A stretch of 64,000 nt of DNA from J054 sp965223095 (GTDB lineage: Bacteria > Pseudomonadota > Gammaproteobacteria > Steroidobacterales > GCA-2729495), in assembly GCA_965223095.1 (NCBI GenBank), contig OZ244979.1, forward strand, positions 3,286,001 to 3,350,000, in the 5' to 3' direction. Shown one piece after another: positions 34,091 through 43,027 of this stretch. The position numbers and the translations under genes are program-made. Within the stretch, counting starts at the first letter, position 1, and every line of letters starts with the position of its first letter. The notes beneath the pieces were generated by a model. That model was not told the DNA's origin, did not search any database, and worked only from the letters and a program-made list of their open reading frames with translations.

Positions 34091-34908
34091 GAAACTCCCA
34101 ACGCCCAAGGGCGATTAATTTAGGAACCCCGAACTGGTGGGCGCCAAGCTCCCGGCGCCTGCGAATCGTCGCGCATAGCGAGACCGAATGATTTGTCATA
34201 ATGCGGCGCGAGTCAATGTACAGCGATATGACCCACTCGCCGGTGGCCCATCTAATCGCCTACAACAACCTGCTCAGCCGAGCTTTACGCCACCCCCGGA
34301 ATAGGCGAACAAAGCCCTCTAGCCGCGATTCCACTCCCAGCTCACCGGAAAAGCTAGTGTTAAGTCGCTGTCAAGATTGAAGTTTTTTCGCGTTACCCAA
34401 GCACCAGGACACGTCACCGATACCCTCTGTTGCCGGCGTCAAATTGTTGGCGGTCCTACACCGATTACCCGGCCAGCTCGCCGTGTCCCGCCACCGACTT
34501 ACCCGCGAATGCGTTGCCGAACGTACCCAGTTTTACGCTTGAACAACTTGCCCAGCGATTCATTAGCCCCACGCGGGTCAATCAGATTGATCTCAGCGCA
34601 TACTATTCAGGCGACTGGCAAGGAATACACAAGAACGTCCGCTGCGCCCAATCAGGGACAGCAAGTCTGACGTATACAATATCGCTCAGTGCTTGAGCGC
34701 AAAGTGCGTTTGGTGCACGCCAAGTATCATTGCTGGCGCAATTTCACCAGGCACCGGGCACGCTTGAACTAGAGGCTCTAGATTAAATGCCAAAAACTAC
34801 AGGTCGTCATTGAACTTCAAGTCATTGCTGAGCAAGGGCGAAAACAGCCCTTCAAGCACGCCGCAAACATTCAGCCGGCAGACTATTCCGCTAACGACAC
34901 TAGAATGA
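34091..34908. other. 800-base region without a confident gene
   Basis: No gene can be supported here. One plus-strand frame (34430-34696, 88 codons) includes a protein-like stretch 'PSFTLEQLAQRFISPTRVNQ' but has no ribosome site and a Ser/Pro/Cys-rich N-terminus, so it is either a remnant or chance. The right part next to 34800 is AT-richer. The promoter of the regulator gene should be at the left end, and the 3' end of the Usp gene is at the right end. Confidence 0.4.
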
Positions 34909-35766
34909 CTAGCCGTTGTGATACAACAACGCAGGCAACTTTGATCGCCACAACATATGCTCGGTGAAACCGCCGAACACCATCTCTCGGAAACGATTGC
35001 GGCTATAGGCACCCATGAGTACGACGTCAGCATTGGCACGACCGTAGGCCGATTCAATATCGCGGGTGACATTCTGACCTTTACCCTTGAGAATCTCTGC
35101 ATCAATACCATGGTGCGCCAGGTAGCGCGCTAATTGGGCAGCCTTTGGCCCCGCACTGCCCTCGCGCCCCGCCACCGCGATGTGTACCGATTTCGCCGCC
35201 ACCAGCAATGGCATCGACATGGCCACGGCACGACTGACTTCCTGACTCTGATTCCAGGCAATCAGGGGTCGCTGCGCCACGGTCTTGACGCGAGTCTGTG
35301 GCAAGACCAGTACCGGACGGCAGCTCTGCAGCAAAGATTCCAAAAGAAACAGTGATGCCAGATGCCCACCCTTGGCCTTGGGCCGCGAAAGAACCAGCAG
35401 GTCGGCGGTCGGTCCGACGATGGGCAGCAATTTATCCGGCGAACCGACACGCTCTTGCCAAATAGCAACGCGCTCTCCACTGGCCCGGGGACGTTGCGCC
35501 AGGGAATAGCCCGCTCGCTTAGCACGGGCGGCAAACAAGGCTTCGGCATCACGGCTCAATTTACCGCTATTCCAACCTTTGGTGGCCAATTGCCACTCGG
35601 AGCGCGCAGTACTCACGGGCATGGGTATACGCACCGCAGATTCTCGATGCGGCCGAATGTGGCAACCGACAATATCCGATCCTAAGCGCGCACCCAACTG
35701 AAAAGCCGCATCCAAGGCACGGGCACATTCTGGACGATTAGCAACCGGAACAAGAATGACGCGCAT
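34909..35766 (-). CDS. Universal stress family protein, two-domain length
   Basis: A 285-residue protein of UspA type with the length of two fused domains. The N-terminal 'VILVPVANRPECARALDAAFQLG' and a middle 'LLVLSRPKAKGGHLASLFLLESLLQSCRPVLVLP' (in parts) belong to the first half; the C-terminal 'ADVVLMGAYSRNRFREMVFGGFTEHMLWRSKLPALL' (in parts) is a second, diverged Usp end with Gly-Gly-Phe-Thr in place of Gly-Ser. The start at 35766 has GAGGAG about eight bases upstream. Expected role: stress survival, ligand unknown. Confidence 0.75.
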   Translation of the reverse strand: MRVILVPVANRPECARALDAAFQLGARLGSDIVGCHIRPHRESAVRIPMPVSTARSEWQLATKGWNSGKLSRDAEALFAARAKRAGYSLAQRPRASGERVAIWQERVGSPDKLLPIVGPTADLLVLSRPKAKGGHLASLFLLESLLQSCRPVLVLPQTRVKTVAQRPLIAWNQSQEVSRAVAMSMPLLVAAKSVHIAVAGREGSAGPKAAQLARYLAHHGIDAEILKGKGQNVTRDIESAYGRANADVVLMGAYSRNRFREMVFGGFTEHMLWRSKLPALLYHNG

Positions 35767-35915
35767 GAACCCACTCCTCAATTTCCAAGCGTCCTATCAT
35801 AGCAATGCCGACCGCAAGTCGGTTATAGAATGTATAGCGTGCCGCAAAGCCGGTTACACATCGACAGGCAATCACCCCGCGTGGCACATTGCGCGAGTAA
35901 TCGAGGAATATACTA

Positions 35916-37064
35916 GTGCTTCCTGACAGTAAGCTCCCGGATGTCGGCACAACAATCTTTACCATCATGTCGCAGCTGGCGACAGAATGTGATGCCATCA
36001 ATCTATCCCAAGGCTTTCCCGATTTTTCGGCCCCTGCAGCCCTACTCGATCGAGTGGTCCATCACCTTCACGCAGGCAGCAATCAATACGCCCCGATGGC
36101 GGGCCTACCTCGACTGCGCGAGGAAATCGCGCGTAAGACCTTGGCGCTTTATGGACGACAAACCAACGCCGAAACAGAAGTAACCGTAACCTCCGGAGCG
36201 ACCGAGGCCTTGTTCTGCGCTATTGAGAGCTTTGTCCAGGCCGGCGATGAGGTCATCGTCTTCGATCCCGCCTACGATAGCTATGATCCGGCTATTCGCC
36301 TGGCGGGTGGGCATGCCCTGCACCTACCGCTGACGGCGCCTAATTTCAACATTGATTGGGACCGGGTAGCCGACGCCATCAGCGAAAAAACGCGGATGAT
36401 CATCTTAAACAGTCCGCACAATCCAACGGGCGCGGTGCTGAGCCGGGCCGATATCAATTGCCTACGTCAGCTCGTGGCAAATACGAAAATTCTTTTATTG
36501 TCCGATGAAGTCTATGAGCACATCATTTTCGACGGCAAGGACCATGAAAGTATGCTGCGCCACCCCGAGTTGGCCAGTCGCAGCCTCACGGTATCTTCCT
36601 TTGGCAAAACTTATCATGCCACAGGCTGGAAAATTGGTTATGTGGTGGCGCCTGAAAATTTGACGGCGGAATTTCGACGCGTGCACCAATTTGTTCAGTT
36701 TTGCGTCGTCACACCCATGCAGCATGCACTGGCGGATTTTTTAGCATCCTCGCCCGAACACTATTTGCAGCTGGGCGATTTTTACGCGACAAAGCGCGAC
36801 CGTTTCTGCAGCCTGCTGAGTGACTCTCGTTTCAAGCTACGACCCAGCGCGGGAACCTACTTTCAACTACTGGACTATAGTGAGATCACCGCAGAACAAG
36901 ATGTCGACTATGCGCGACGACTGACACGCGCGCATGGCGTCGCCTGTATCCCCGTTTCAGTATTCCAGGCGAAGCCGTCAGCCAAGCAACGACTGCTACG
37001 ATTTTGTTTCGCAAAAGACGAGGCAACCCTTGCCACCGCCACGGAAAAACTATGCAAGATATAA
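35916..37064 (+). CDS. PLP-dependent aminotransferase (methionine/glutamine-type, YbdL-like)
   Basis: A 382-residue class I aminotransferase. It shows 'INLSQGFPDFSAP', 'YAPMAGLPRLREEIA', 'VTSGATEALFCAIESF', 'NSPHNPTGAVL', 'LSDEVYEHIIFDG' and the PLP lysine K231 in 'SSFGKTYHATGWKIGY'. This pattern is that of YbdL/kynurenine-aminotransferase-like enzymes, which transaminate methionine, glutamine or aromatic amino acids with 2-oxoacids. The overlap with an omega-amidase gene supports a role in the glutamine transaminase-omega-amidase (methionine salvage) pathway. GTG start at 35916 with a GAGGA site. Confidence 0.88.
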   Translation: MLPDSKLPDVGTTIFTIMSQLATECDAINLSQGFPDFSAPAALLDRVVHHLHAGSNQYAPMAGLPRLREEIARKTLALYGRQTNAETEVTVTSGATEALFCAIESFVQAGDEVIVFDPAYDSYDPAIRLAGGHALHLPLTAPNFNIDWDRVADAISEKTRMIILNSPHNPTGAVLSRADINCLRQLVANTKILLLSDEVYEHIIFDGKDHESMLRHPELASRSLTVSSFGKTYHATGWKIGYVVAPENLTAEFRRVHQFVQFCVVTPMQHALADFLASSPEHYLQLGDFYATKRDRFCSLLSDSRFKLRPSAGTYFQLLDYSEITAEQDVDYARRLTRAHGVACIPVSVFQAKPSAKQRLLRFCFAKDEATLATATEKLCKI

Positions 37065-37822
37065 CGCTAAGCTTGGTCCAAGCCAATCTCAACTGGGAAT
37101 CACCAGCGGAAAATCGTCAACACTTGGCGGAGCTGTTGCATGCCGAGCCGCAACTGGGCGAGCTCATTCTCTTGCCAGAAATGTTTACGACCGGCTTCAC
37201 CATGGCCGCTGCCAAACATTCTGAAACCCTCGGCGGAACCACCACTGAGTGGCTGAAAAACCTCACCGCAGATCTGCAAAAAACCATCACCGGCAGCATC
37301 ATTATTCGCGATCAAGGCCGCTATTTTAACCGGCTAATCTGGATGCCGCCCAACGGGCAACCGACGTACTACGACAAGCGGCATTTGTTTCGCATGGTGG
37401 GCGAGCACCAGGCGTTCACAGCGGGACAGCAACGGATCATCGTCAAGCTAGGCGATTGGCGAATCTGCCCCCTGGTTTGCTATGACCTGCGTTTTCCTGT
37501 CTGGAGCCGCGGCAACGACGACTATGATTTATTGCTATACGTCGCCAATTGGCCAGCGGGTCGCCGCTCAGCTTGGGAAACCCTGCTACCCGCCAGAGCG
37601 GTTGAAAATCTTTGTTATTGCGCGGGTGTTAATCGCGTGGGCAGTGACGGTAACGGTGTGGACTATGTGGGCGATAGCGGAGTCTGGGACTATTACGGTC
37701 ATCGCTTACTCGACTGCGGCGACCGAGAAGCCATCAAACATGTTCGACTGGATGCGGAGGCCTTGAATCGCTACCGGCAAAAGTTTCCCGCGCATCTAGA
37801 CGCCGACGACTTCAGTCTTTGA
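37052..37822 (+). CDS. Omega-amidase (YafV/Nit2-type nitrilase family)
   Basis: A 256-residue carbon-nitrogen hydrolase with the catalytic triad E43 ('LLPEMFTTGF'), K109 ('YYDKRHLF') and C143 ('LVCYDLRFPVW'). It should hydrolyse 2-oxoglutaramate or 2-oxosuccinamate to the dicarboxylate plus ammonia, pulling the aminotransferase reaction forward. Its ATG lies inside the 3' end of the aminotransferase gene (13-base overlap), so the two are translationally coupled. Cytoplasmic. Confidence 0.9.
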   Translation: MQDITLSLVQANLNWESPAENRQHLAELLHAEPQLGELILLPEMFTTGFTMAAAKHSETLGGTTTEWLKNLTADLQKTITGSIIIRDQGRYFNRLIWMPPNGQPTYYDKRHLFRMVGEHQAFTAGQQRIIVKLGDWRICPLVCYDLRFPVWSRGNDDYDLLLYVANWPAGRRSAWETLLPARAVENLCYCAGVNRVGSDGNGVDYVGDSGVWDYYGHRLLDCGDREAIKHVRLDAEALNRYRQKFPAHLDADDFSL

Positions 37823-37844
37823 TCAGCGTATCCCTAGAATCGAC

Positions 37845-38261
37845 CTAGTTCCGCCAACCAATAATGCTTCCCATGATCGCAAAACTCAGGATCATATAAC
37901 CGGCATTAATAAAGAAGTGGGACAGCGGCCGTTTCTCAAAAATATAGGTGATACCAATGGCTGTGGCGGCAAAGAAAACCCCGACCAGCAAGCCGATCTG
38001 CAGCCCGAAGCCGGCAGTGGCATTCGGGCCCAATATCGCGGCCAGCATCGACGCCGCACACCACTGAAGCAAGAAGGCGACGACGAAAATCAGATCCATG
38101 CGCCGTGCCGGCCCGCCGCGACTTTGAGCTTCGTTGGAAACAATACCGGGGCGGCCAAATAAGACCGGCGAATACCATAGACCCCCGAGCAAGAACACCG
38201 CCACCGTTGCACTGAGCACCGCCCACCAGTTCACTACCTCGAAGGCCAGGGTGAGTTCCAT
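37845..38261 (-). CDS. DUF1761 family membrane protein
   Basis: A 138-residue protein with four hydrophobic segments and the DUF1761 pattern: 'VNWWAVLSATVAVFLLGGLWYSPVLFG' in the first segment, then 'FLLQWCAASMLAAILGP' and a C-terminal 'YMILSFAIMGSIIGWR'. The function is unknown. The start at 38261 follows GGGA; upstream in-frame Met and TTG codons lack a ribosome site. It converges with the omega-amidase gene, 22 bases away. Confidence 0.75.
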   Translation of the reverse strand: MELTLAFEVVNWWAVLSATVAVFLLGGLWYSPVLFGRPGIVSNEAQSRGGPARRMDLIFVVAFLLQWCAASMLAAILGPNATAGFGLQIGLLVGVFFAATAIGITYIFEKRPLSHFFINAGYMILSFAIMGSIIGWRN

Positions 38262-38453
38262 GATCATTCCCAATAATTACGACGATGGGCGCATTATAGA
38301 AGTTTATGCCAAAACGGCCATAGCTAGATGACGCAACCCACTGGACGGCAAGACCAGGCGGGGTTAACACGCTAGTGGCTTCCTAAGGACCTCCATTGAC
38401 AAGCGAGCAAAGCTATCAGATCTTAACCGCGGCTTGTCAGGGAGTAACCGAGA

Positions 38454-39203
38454 GTGCGACGTCTACTAGTTTTTCAGCATGTGCCCCATGAGATTCTCGG
38501 TACTTTGGATCCGCTGCTGCGTGATGCGGGATTTCGAATTCGCTATGTGAATTTTGGACGGCAACCGGAGGCCTCACCGGACATGTCGAGCTACCATGGA
38601 CTGATCGTACTGGGCGGACCCATGAACTGCGACCAGAGCTCGCGCTATCCACATCTTGATACGGAAGTTCAGGTTATTCGGCAAGCTATTGATGCGGGCA
38701 AACCGGTGTTAGGAATTTGTTTAGGTTCGCAACTGCTTGCCCGTGCGCTAGGCGCCAAAGTACACAAGAATCCAGTCAAAGAAATCGGCTGGTACGACCT
38801 GTATCCCACAACTGCCGGCGCCCAAGATCCACTGTTCCGGAATTTTGGCAAGCAGCAAAAAATATTTCAGTGGCATGGCGATACCTTCGATATTCCGGAG
38901 CATGCGGTATGCCTGGCCAGTTCTCCTAACTGTACGAATCAAGCATTTCGCTATGGCGATAATGTTTATGGCTTACAGTTTCATCTGGAAGTTGATGAGC
39001 CCCTGGTCAACCGTTGGCTTAACACACCCATTAACGTCCGCGAGTTAGAAGACCTGGATGATGCCGAGGCTAGAATCACGCAAATAAAGACCGATACCGA
39101 GCAGTTTATCCAGCACTCCATGGCGCTGGGCAAGGCGCTTTTCACCGACTACATCCGACAGTGCCATCAACACCCCAGGCGCAGCCGCCTCCCCTCCCGC
39201 TAG
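38454..39203 (+). CDS. Class I glutamine amidotransferase (GuaA-like, stand-alone)
   Basis: A 249-residue class I amidotransferase with C89 in 'GICLGSQLLARALG' and the pair H177/E179 in 'GLQFHLEV'. Also seen: 'LIVLGGPMNCDQ' and 'FQWHGDTFDIPEHAV'. Stand-alone members may be gamma-glutamyl hydrolases or supply ammonia to a partner; no synthetase domain is fused. GTG start with GGAG nine bases upstream. The copA gene follows 160 bases later on the same strand, but no functional link is evident. Confidence 0.88.
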   Translation: MRRLLVFQHVPHEILGTLDPLLRDAGFRIRYVNFGRQPEASPDMSSYHGLIVLGGPMNCDQSSRYPHLDTEVQVIRQAIDAGKPVLGICLGSQLLARALGAKVHKNPVKEIGWYDLYPTTAGAQDPLFRNFGKQQKIFQWHGDTFDIPEHAVCLASSPNCTNQAFRYGDNVYGLQFHLEVDEPLVNRWLNTPINVRELEDLDDAEARITQIKTDTEQFIQHSMALGKALFTDYIRQCHQHPRRSRLPSR

Positions 39204-39364
39204 CTCGCTCCAGACCCCATAGCGCTTGAATCTGCCCCAACACGCCCCCATATCCTGCCTTTAGGTTCTGCCTTTTCCGCAACGTGAACGGATGAGAGTT
39301 TCAAGCCCGGCTGCTCCCGCCTAGGGCACTACCATCGGTTCTCAGGTCCCACGAGATCACAGTT

Positions 39365-41830
39365 TTGAGTAGCGTCATTGACACCGCTGACCAGGCTGCG
39401 GCCCCATCCGCCCACGCCGATTTACCCATCGAAGGCATGACCTGCGGCGCTTGCGCGACGCGGCTAGAAAAAGCCCTGCGGCGAGCACCGGGTATTCACG
39501 ATGCGGCAGTGAATTTCGCCCTGGAACGCGCGGCGGTAGATTTCGCCCAGGATGAGACCAGCGCCACCGCCATTGCCGACGTGGTTGCCAACGCCGGGTT
39601 CAGTGTTGGCCAGGAAACTTATTCGTTTCCCATCGACGGTATGACCTGCAGCGCATGCGCCACGCGGGTGGAAAAAGCCCTAGGCCGCGTACCAGGTGTG
39701 ACGGAAGCCAATATAAACCTCGCATTGGAACGCGCCGACGTGAAAGTCATCGCCGGCACCGCGACCTTGGACGACCTGGCCACTGCCGTGGAGAACGCAG
39801 GCTACCAGGCGCGCATTGCCAGCGCCTCGGAAGAGCAAGCACGCGTCGATGCCGAGCATGCCCAACGCGACCAGGCGCTGTTACGCCGTGAAAAGTGGCT
39901 GCTGCTGGCATCCGCAGCGCTGAGCTTGCCCCTCGTTGCGCAAATGATTACGCACTTCCAAATGCTGTCGGGCCTGCAAGGCCCCATGTTCCACCTACCC
40001 CCGTGGCTGGAACTGGCCCTGGCAACACCCGTGCAGTTTGTTATTGGTGCGCGCTTTTATAAGGGTGCTTGGAATGCCTTGAAGAACCGTTCCGGCAACA
40101 TGGACGTGCTGGTTGCAATGGGCACTAGCGCCGCGTTCGGCTACAGCGTCTACCTGCTGGCGAGTCTCGGCAACGCGGCAACAGGCCGCCTATATTTTGA
40201 AGCTTCGGCGGTCATTATCACCCTGGTCCTGCTCGGCAAGTACATGGAATCGCGGGCCAAGCGAGGCACCACGGCCGCCATCCGGCAGCTCATGGACCTG
40301 CGCCCGCAAACCGCCCGTGTGCGGGGCGCCGACAACAGTGAAGTCGAAGTGCCCATCGCGGAAGTCAAAAGCGGCGATATCGTGGTCGTTAGGCCTGGCG
40401 AACGCGTACCAGTGGACGGGATCGTGGCGGGCGGCAAAAGCGAATTGGACGAAGCCTTGATTACCGGTGAAAGCCTGCCCGTTGAAAAAGACCTGGGCGA
40501 CACCGTGACCGGTGGCGCGATTAACGGCACCGGTTTGCTGGAAGTTCGCGCCACGGATGTCGGCGAGGACTCTACCTTAGCGCGCATTATTCGGCTGGTG
40601 GAAAACGCGCAAGCCGGCAAGGCGCCCGTTCAGCGTTTGGTCGACCGCATCAGCGAAATCTTTGTACCAACCGTGGTCGTCATCGCCAGCATTACTTTCG
40701 CCCTGTGGTATTTCAGTGGCGGCAGTTTCGAACAAGCTTTGGTCGCCGCGGTGTCGGTATTGGTCATCGCTTGCCCTTGCGCACTGGGGCTTGCCACGCC
40801 GACAGCGATTATGACGGGCACCGGGGCGGCGGCACGCTCGGGCATTCTCATTAAAGACATTGAGTCCCTGGAACGCGCGCACAAGCTCAGCGCTATTATC
40901 TTCGACAAAACCGGCACGCTGACCGAAGGCAAGCCGAAGGTGGTCGATCTACAGGTGTTACGCGGCGATGAAACTGAATTAATTAGGCTGGCCGCATCCA
41001 TACAACAAGGCAGTGAACATCCCTTGGCGAAATCCTTGCTGGAGCTGGCGGCCGAACGTGAACTCTCTTTGTATCCGGTCACGGACTTTCAAAGTTACAC
41101 CGGGCGCGGCGTAGCAGGTACCGCCAACGGCCATGCGGTCATCATCGGCAATGAACAATTGCTGGCTGAACGGCAACTTGACCCCAGCGCCGAGAGGCAA
41201 CAGGCGCGCGCCTGGGAAGCCACCGGCAAAACCGTTGTCTGGGTCGCGGATGGAGACGGCCTGTTGGGCATGGTCGCCATCGCCGATCCACTGCGCGCGG
41301 AATCTCAAGAGGCCATTGAAACCCTGCGCAAACTGAATATTAAGACCTTGATGCTGTCCGGCGACGCACCGCTAGTCGCCGCGGAAATTGGCCGGCAGGC
41401 CGGCATGGACGAAGCCCGCGGCGGCGTTAAGCCCGACGAGAAAGCCCAGGCCGTCGCCAGCCTTGCCCAGGCGGGTCACAGCGTGGGCATGATCGGTGAC
41501 GGCATTAACGATGCCCCGGCCCTAGCCGCTGCCGACGTCGGCATCGCCATGGGTAGCGGTACCGATGTGGCCATGGAAACAGCAGGCATTACGCTGATGC
41601 GTGTGGATCCTCGTCTGGTGGGAGCGGCCGTAGATGCCAGTCGTGCCACCTTTCGAAAGATTAAGCAAAATCTATTTTGGGCCTTCATCTACAATGTGAT
41701 CGGCATTCCGCTGGCGGCCGCTGGCTTGTTAAGCCCCGCCATGGCGGGTGCGGCCATGGCCATGAGCAGCGTGAGTGTCGTCACCAACTCGCTACTGTTG
41801 CGCGGGTGGCAACCAAAATTTCGGCAATAA
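39365..41830 (+). CDS. copA: Copper-exporting P1B ATPase
   Basis: An 821-residue Cu(I) pump. Two N-terminal metal-binding domains carry G24-M-T-C-G-A-C30 and G92-M-T-C-S-A-C98. The ion path has C470-P-C472 in 'IACPCALGLATPTAIMTGTG', the signature of copper pumps, and D514 in 'DKTGTLTEG'. 'GSEHPLAKSL' and 'GDGINDAP' complete the ATPase. It exports cytoplasmic copper to the periplasm. The start appears to be a TTG at 39365 without a strong ribosome site. I did not find a convincing CueR-type promoter upstream. A CopZ-like chaperone gene follows after 47 bases. Confidence 0.93.
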   Translation: MSSVIDTADQAAAPSAHADLPIEGMTCGACATRLEKALRRAPGIHDAAVNFALERAAVDFAQDETSATAIADVVANAGFSVGQETYSFPIDGMTCSACATRVEKALGRVPGVTEANINLALERADVKVIAGTATLDDLATAVENAGYQARIASASEEQARVDAEHAQRDQALLRREKWLLLASAALSLPLVAQMITHFQMLSGLQGPMFHLPPWLELALATPVQFVIGARFYKGAWNALKNRSGNMDVLVAMGTSAAFGYSVYLLASLGNAATGRLYFEASAVIITLVLLGKYMESRAKRGTTAAIRQLMDLRPQTARVRGADNSEVEVPIAEVKSGDIVVVRPGERVPVDGIVAGGKSELDEALITGESLPVEKDLGDTVTGGAINGTGLLEVRATDVGEDSTLARIIRLVENAQAGKAPVQRLVDRISEIFVPTVVVIASITFALWYFSGGSFEQALVAAVSVLVIACPCALGLATPTAIMTGTGAAARSGILIKDIESLERAHKLSAIIFDKTGTLTEGKPKVVDLQVLRGDETELIRLAASIQQGSEHPLAKSLLELAAERELSLYPVTDFQSYTGRGVAGTANGHAVIIGNEQLLAERQLDPSAERQQARAWEATGKTVVWVADGDGLLGMVAIADPLRAESQEAIETLRKLNIKTLMLSGDAPLVAAEIGRQAGMDEARGGVKPDEKAQAVASLAQAGHSVGMIGDGINDAPALAAADVGIAMGSGTDVAMETAGITLMRVDPRLVGAAVDASRATFRKIKQNLFWAFIYNVIGIPLAAAGLLSPAMAGAAMAMSSVSVVTNSLLLRGWQPKFRQ

Positions 41831-41877
41831 TTTAGCGGCGGCGGCCGCAAACGATAGACGCCATTAGGAGATCAGTC

Positions 41878-42087
41878 ATGGAACAAGTGGAACTCAAAGT
41901 CGACGGAATGACCTGCGGCGGCTGCGTAAAAAGCATTCAGAATGCCCTGAGTAATCGTGATGGGGTCAGTAAGGCGGAAGCCGACCTCGAATCCAAAACC
42001 GTCAGTATCGAATTTGATGCCGGGATTATTCAGCGCGACGGTTTAGTCAAAGCGATTGAAGATGCGGGTTTTGACGTAGCGGCTTAG
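41878..42087 (+). CDS. copZ: CopZ-like copper chaperone
   Basis: A 69-residue single heavy-metal-associated domain with G-M-T-C-G-G-C at residues 10-16. It should carry Cu(I) in the cytoplasm and hand it to the CopA metal-binding domains. GGAG precedes the start. It is the last gene of the copA operon, closed by a clear intrinsic terminator 24 bases after the stop. Confidence 0.92.
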   Translation: MEQVELKVDGMTCGGCVKSIQNALSNRDGVSKAEADLESKTVSIEFDAGIIQRDGLVKAIEDAGFDVAA

Positions 42088-42110
42088 CCCAGGCCAGCAA
42101 GCTTTCGAAG

Positions 42111-42137
42111 AGCCCTGCAAGTCCGCGGGGCTTTTTT
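42111..42137 (+). terminator. Rho-independent terminator of the copA-copZ operon
   Basis: An 8-bp stem (AGCCCTGC at 42111-42118 and GCGGGGCT at 42125-42132, with one G-T pair) and a 6-base loop are followed by a run of six T at 42132-42137. Confidence 0.9.
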
Positions 42138-42209
42138 ATTCCGCGCCTGCCCAGCCAGCCATCGGCCATCTATTAGGGCTTGTCGCAACACAAGATTGAT
42201 CACGTCGCC

Positions 42210-42707
42210 ATGAGCACCAAAAGCACCCCGGAAAGAATCAGTGTTTTCGTCGATGTACAAAACATCTACTACACCTGCCGGCAAATCCATAAAGCCAATT
42301 TCGACTACAACAAGTTCTGGGCCAAAGCGACGAAGAACCGAGAAGTAGTCACCGCTTTTGCCTACGCAACCCATCGCGATGATGAAAAGCAACAACAATT
42401 TCAGAATATCCTGCGCGCCATCGGTTTCACCGTAAAACTCAAACCCATGCTAAAACGTCAGGATGGCACCACTAAAGCCGATTGGGACGTTGGTATTGCG
42501 CTAGATGTCTACGAAGCAGCCGAACACTGCGACACTGTGGTATTGGCATCCGGCGATGGTGATTTCGATCTGCTGTTACAACGTATTCGAAAGCGCTTCA
42601 AGACTCGGTCTGAAGTTTATGGCGTACAACAACTGACCTCGCCGTTCTTGATTCGAGAAGCCAGCCGTTATGTTCCCATCGATCAGTCGCTGCTGATTGG
42701 TCGCTGA
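42210..42707 (+). CDS. NYN-domain (LabA/DUF88, PIN-like) protein
   Basis: A 165-residue protein of the NYN nuclease-like group. It has the metal-site motifs 'VFVDVQNIYY' at the N-terminus, 'KADWDVGIALDVYE' in the middle and 'VVLASGDGDFDLLLQRI' near the end, which carry the conserved acidic residues. Family members are believed to process RNA. Start uncertain: ATG at 42210 has no good ribosome site and a TTG at 42180 is also in frame. The gene stands alone after the copper operon terminator. Confidence 0.85.
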   Translation: MSTKSTPERISVFVDVQNIYYTCRQIHKANFDYNKFWAKATKNREVVTAFAYATHRDDEKQQQFQNILRAIGFTVKLKPMLKRQDGTTKADWDVGIALDVYEAAEHCDTVVLASGDGDFDLLLQRIRKRFKTRSEVYGVQQLTSPFLIREASRYVPIDQSLLIGR

Positions 42708-43027
42708 GCTGCGCTGATGTGAGTCAGCCAAGGCAAAGGCGAATCGAGGATTCCTCAAAGCTAGCACGAACAACGACTCCGGCCATCACCGAATCGCGAT
42801 GGAGTGACCGGGGCCTATGTGGCCCTATAGGCCCCTACAACGGGAGCAATATTCTTGTGTTCGAGGCTGAAAACACCGCCTTAAGAAGTCAATAGAAATT
42901 CTGGGTATACCTCTTTATATTTACAGGACAGCGAGGTTCACTCTATTTTCCTCATATTTATAACTCAATATTTTCCGTGGCCATATTTTTGGTTGCGCGC
43001 GTAAAGCGAAACGGGGGAGCAACAATC
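42708..43027. other. AT-rich promoter region with a strong hairpin
   Basis: About 320 bases. It holds a perfect 9-bp inverted repeat (GGGGCCTAT at 42810-42818 and ATAGGCCCC at 42827-42835, 8-base loop) without a T-run, probably ending or stabilising the NYN transcript. From about 42890 the sequence becomes clearly AT-rich and should carry the promoter of the SnoaL/TonB operon; GTATACCTC and TATATTTAC are -10-like but no -35 is convincing. Confidence 0.45.

Noticed and set aside
39205..39364. CueR operator before copA
   Set aside because: No TTGACC-type -35 with a 19-20 bp spacer and dyad was found in the 160 bases upstream.
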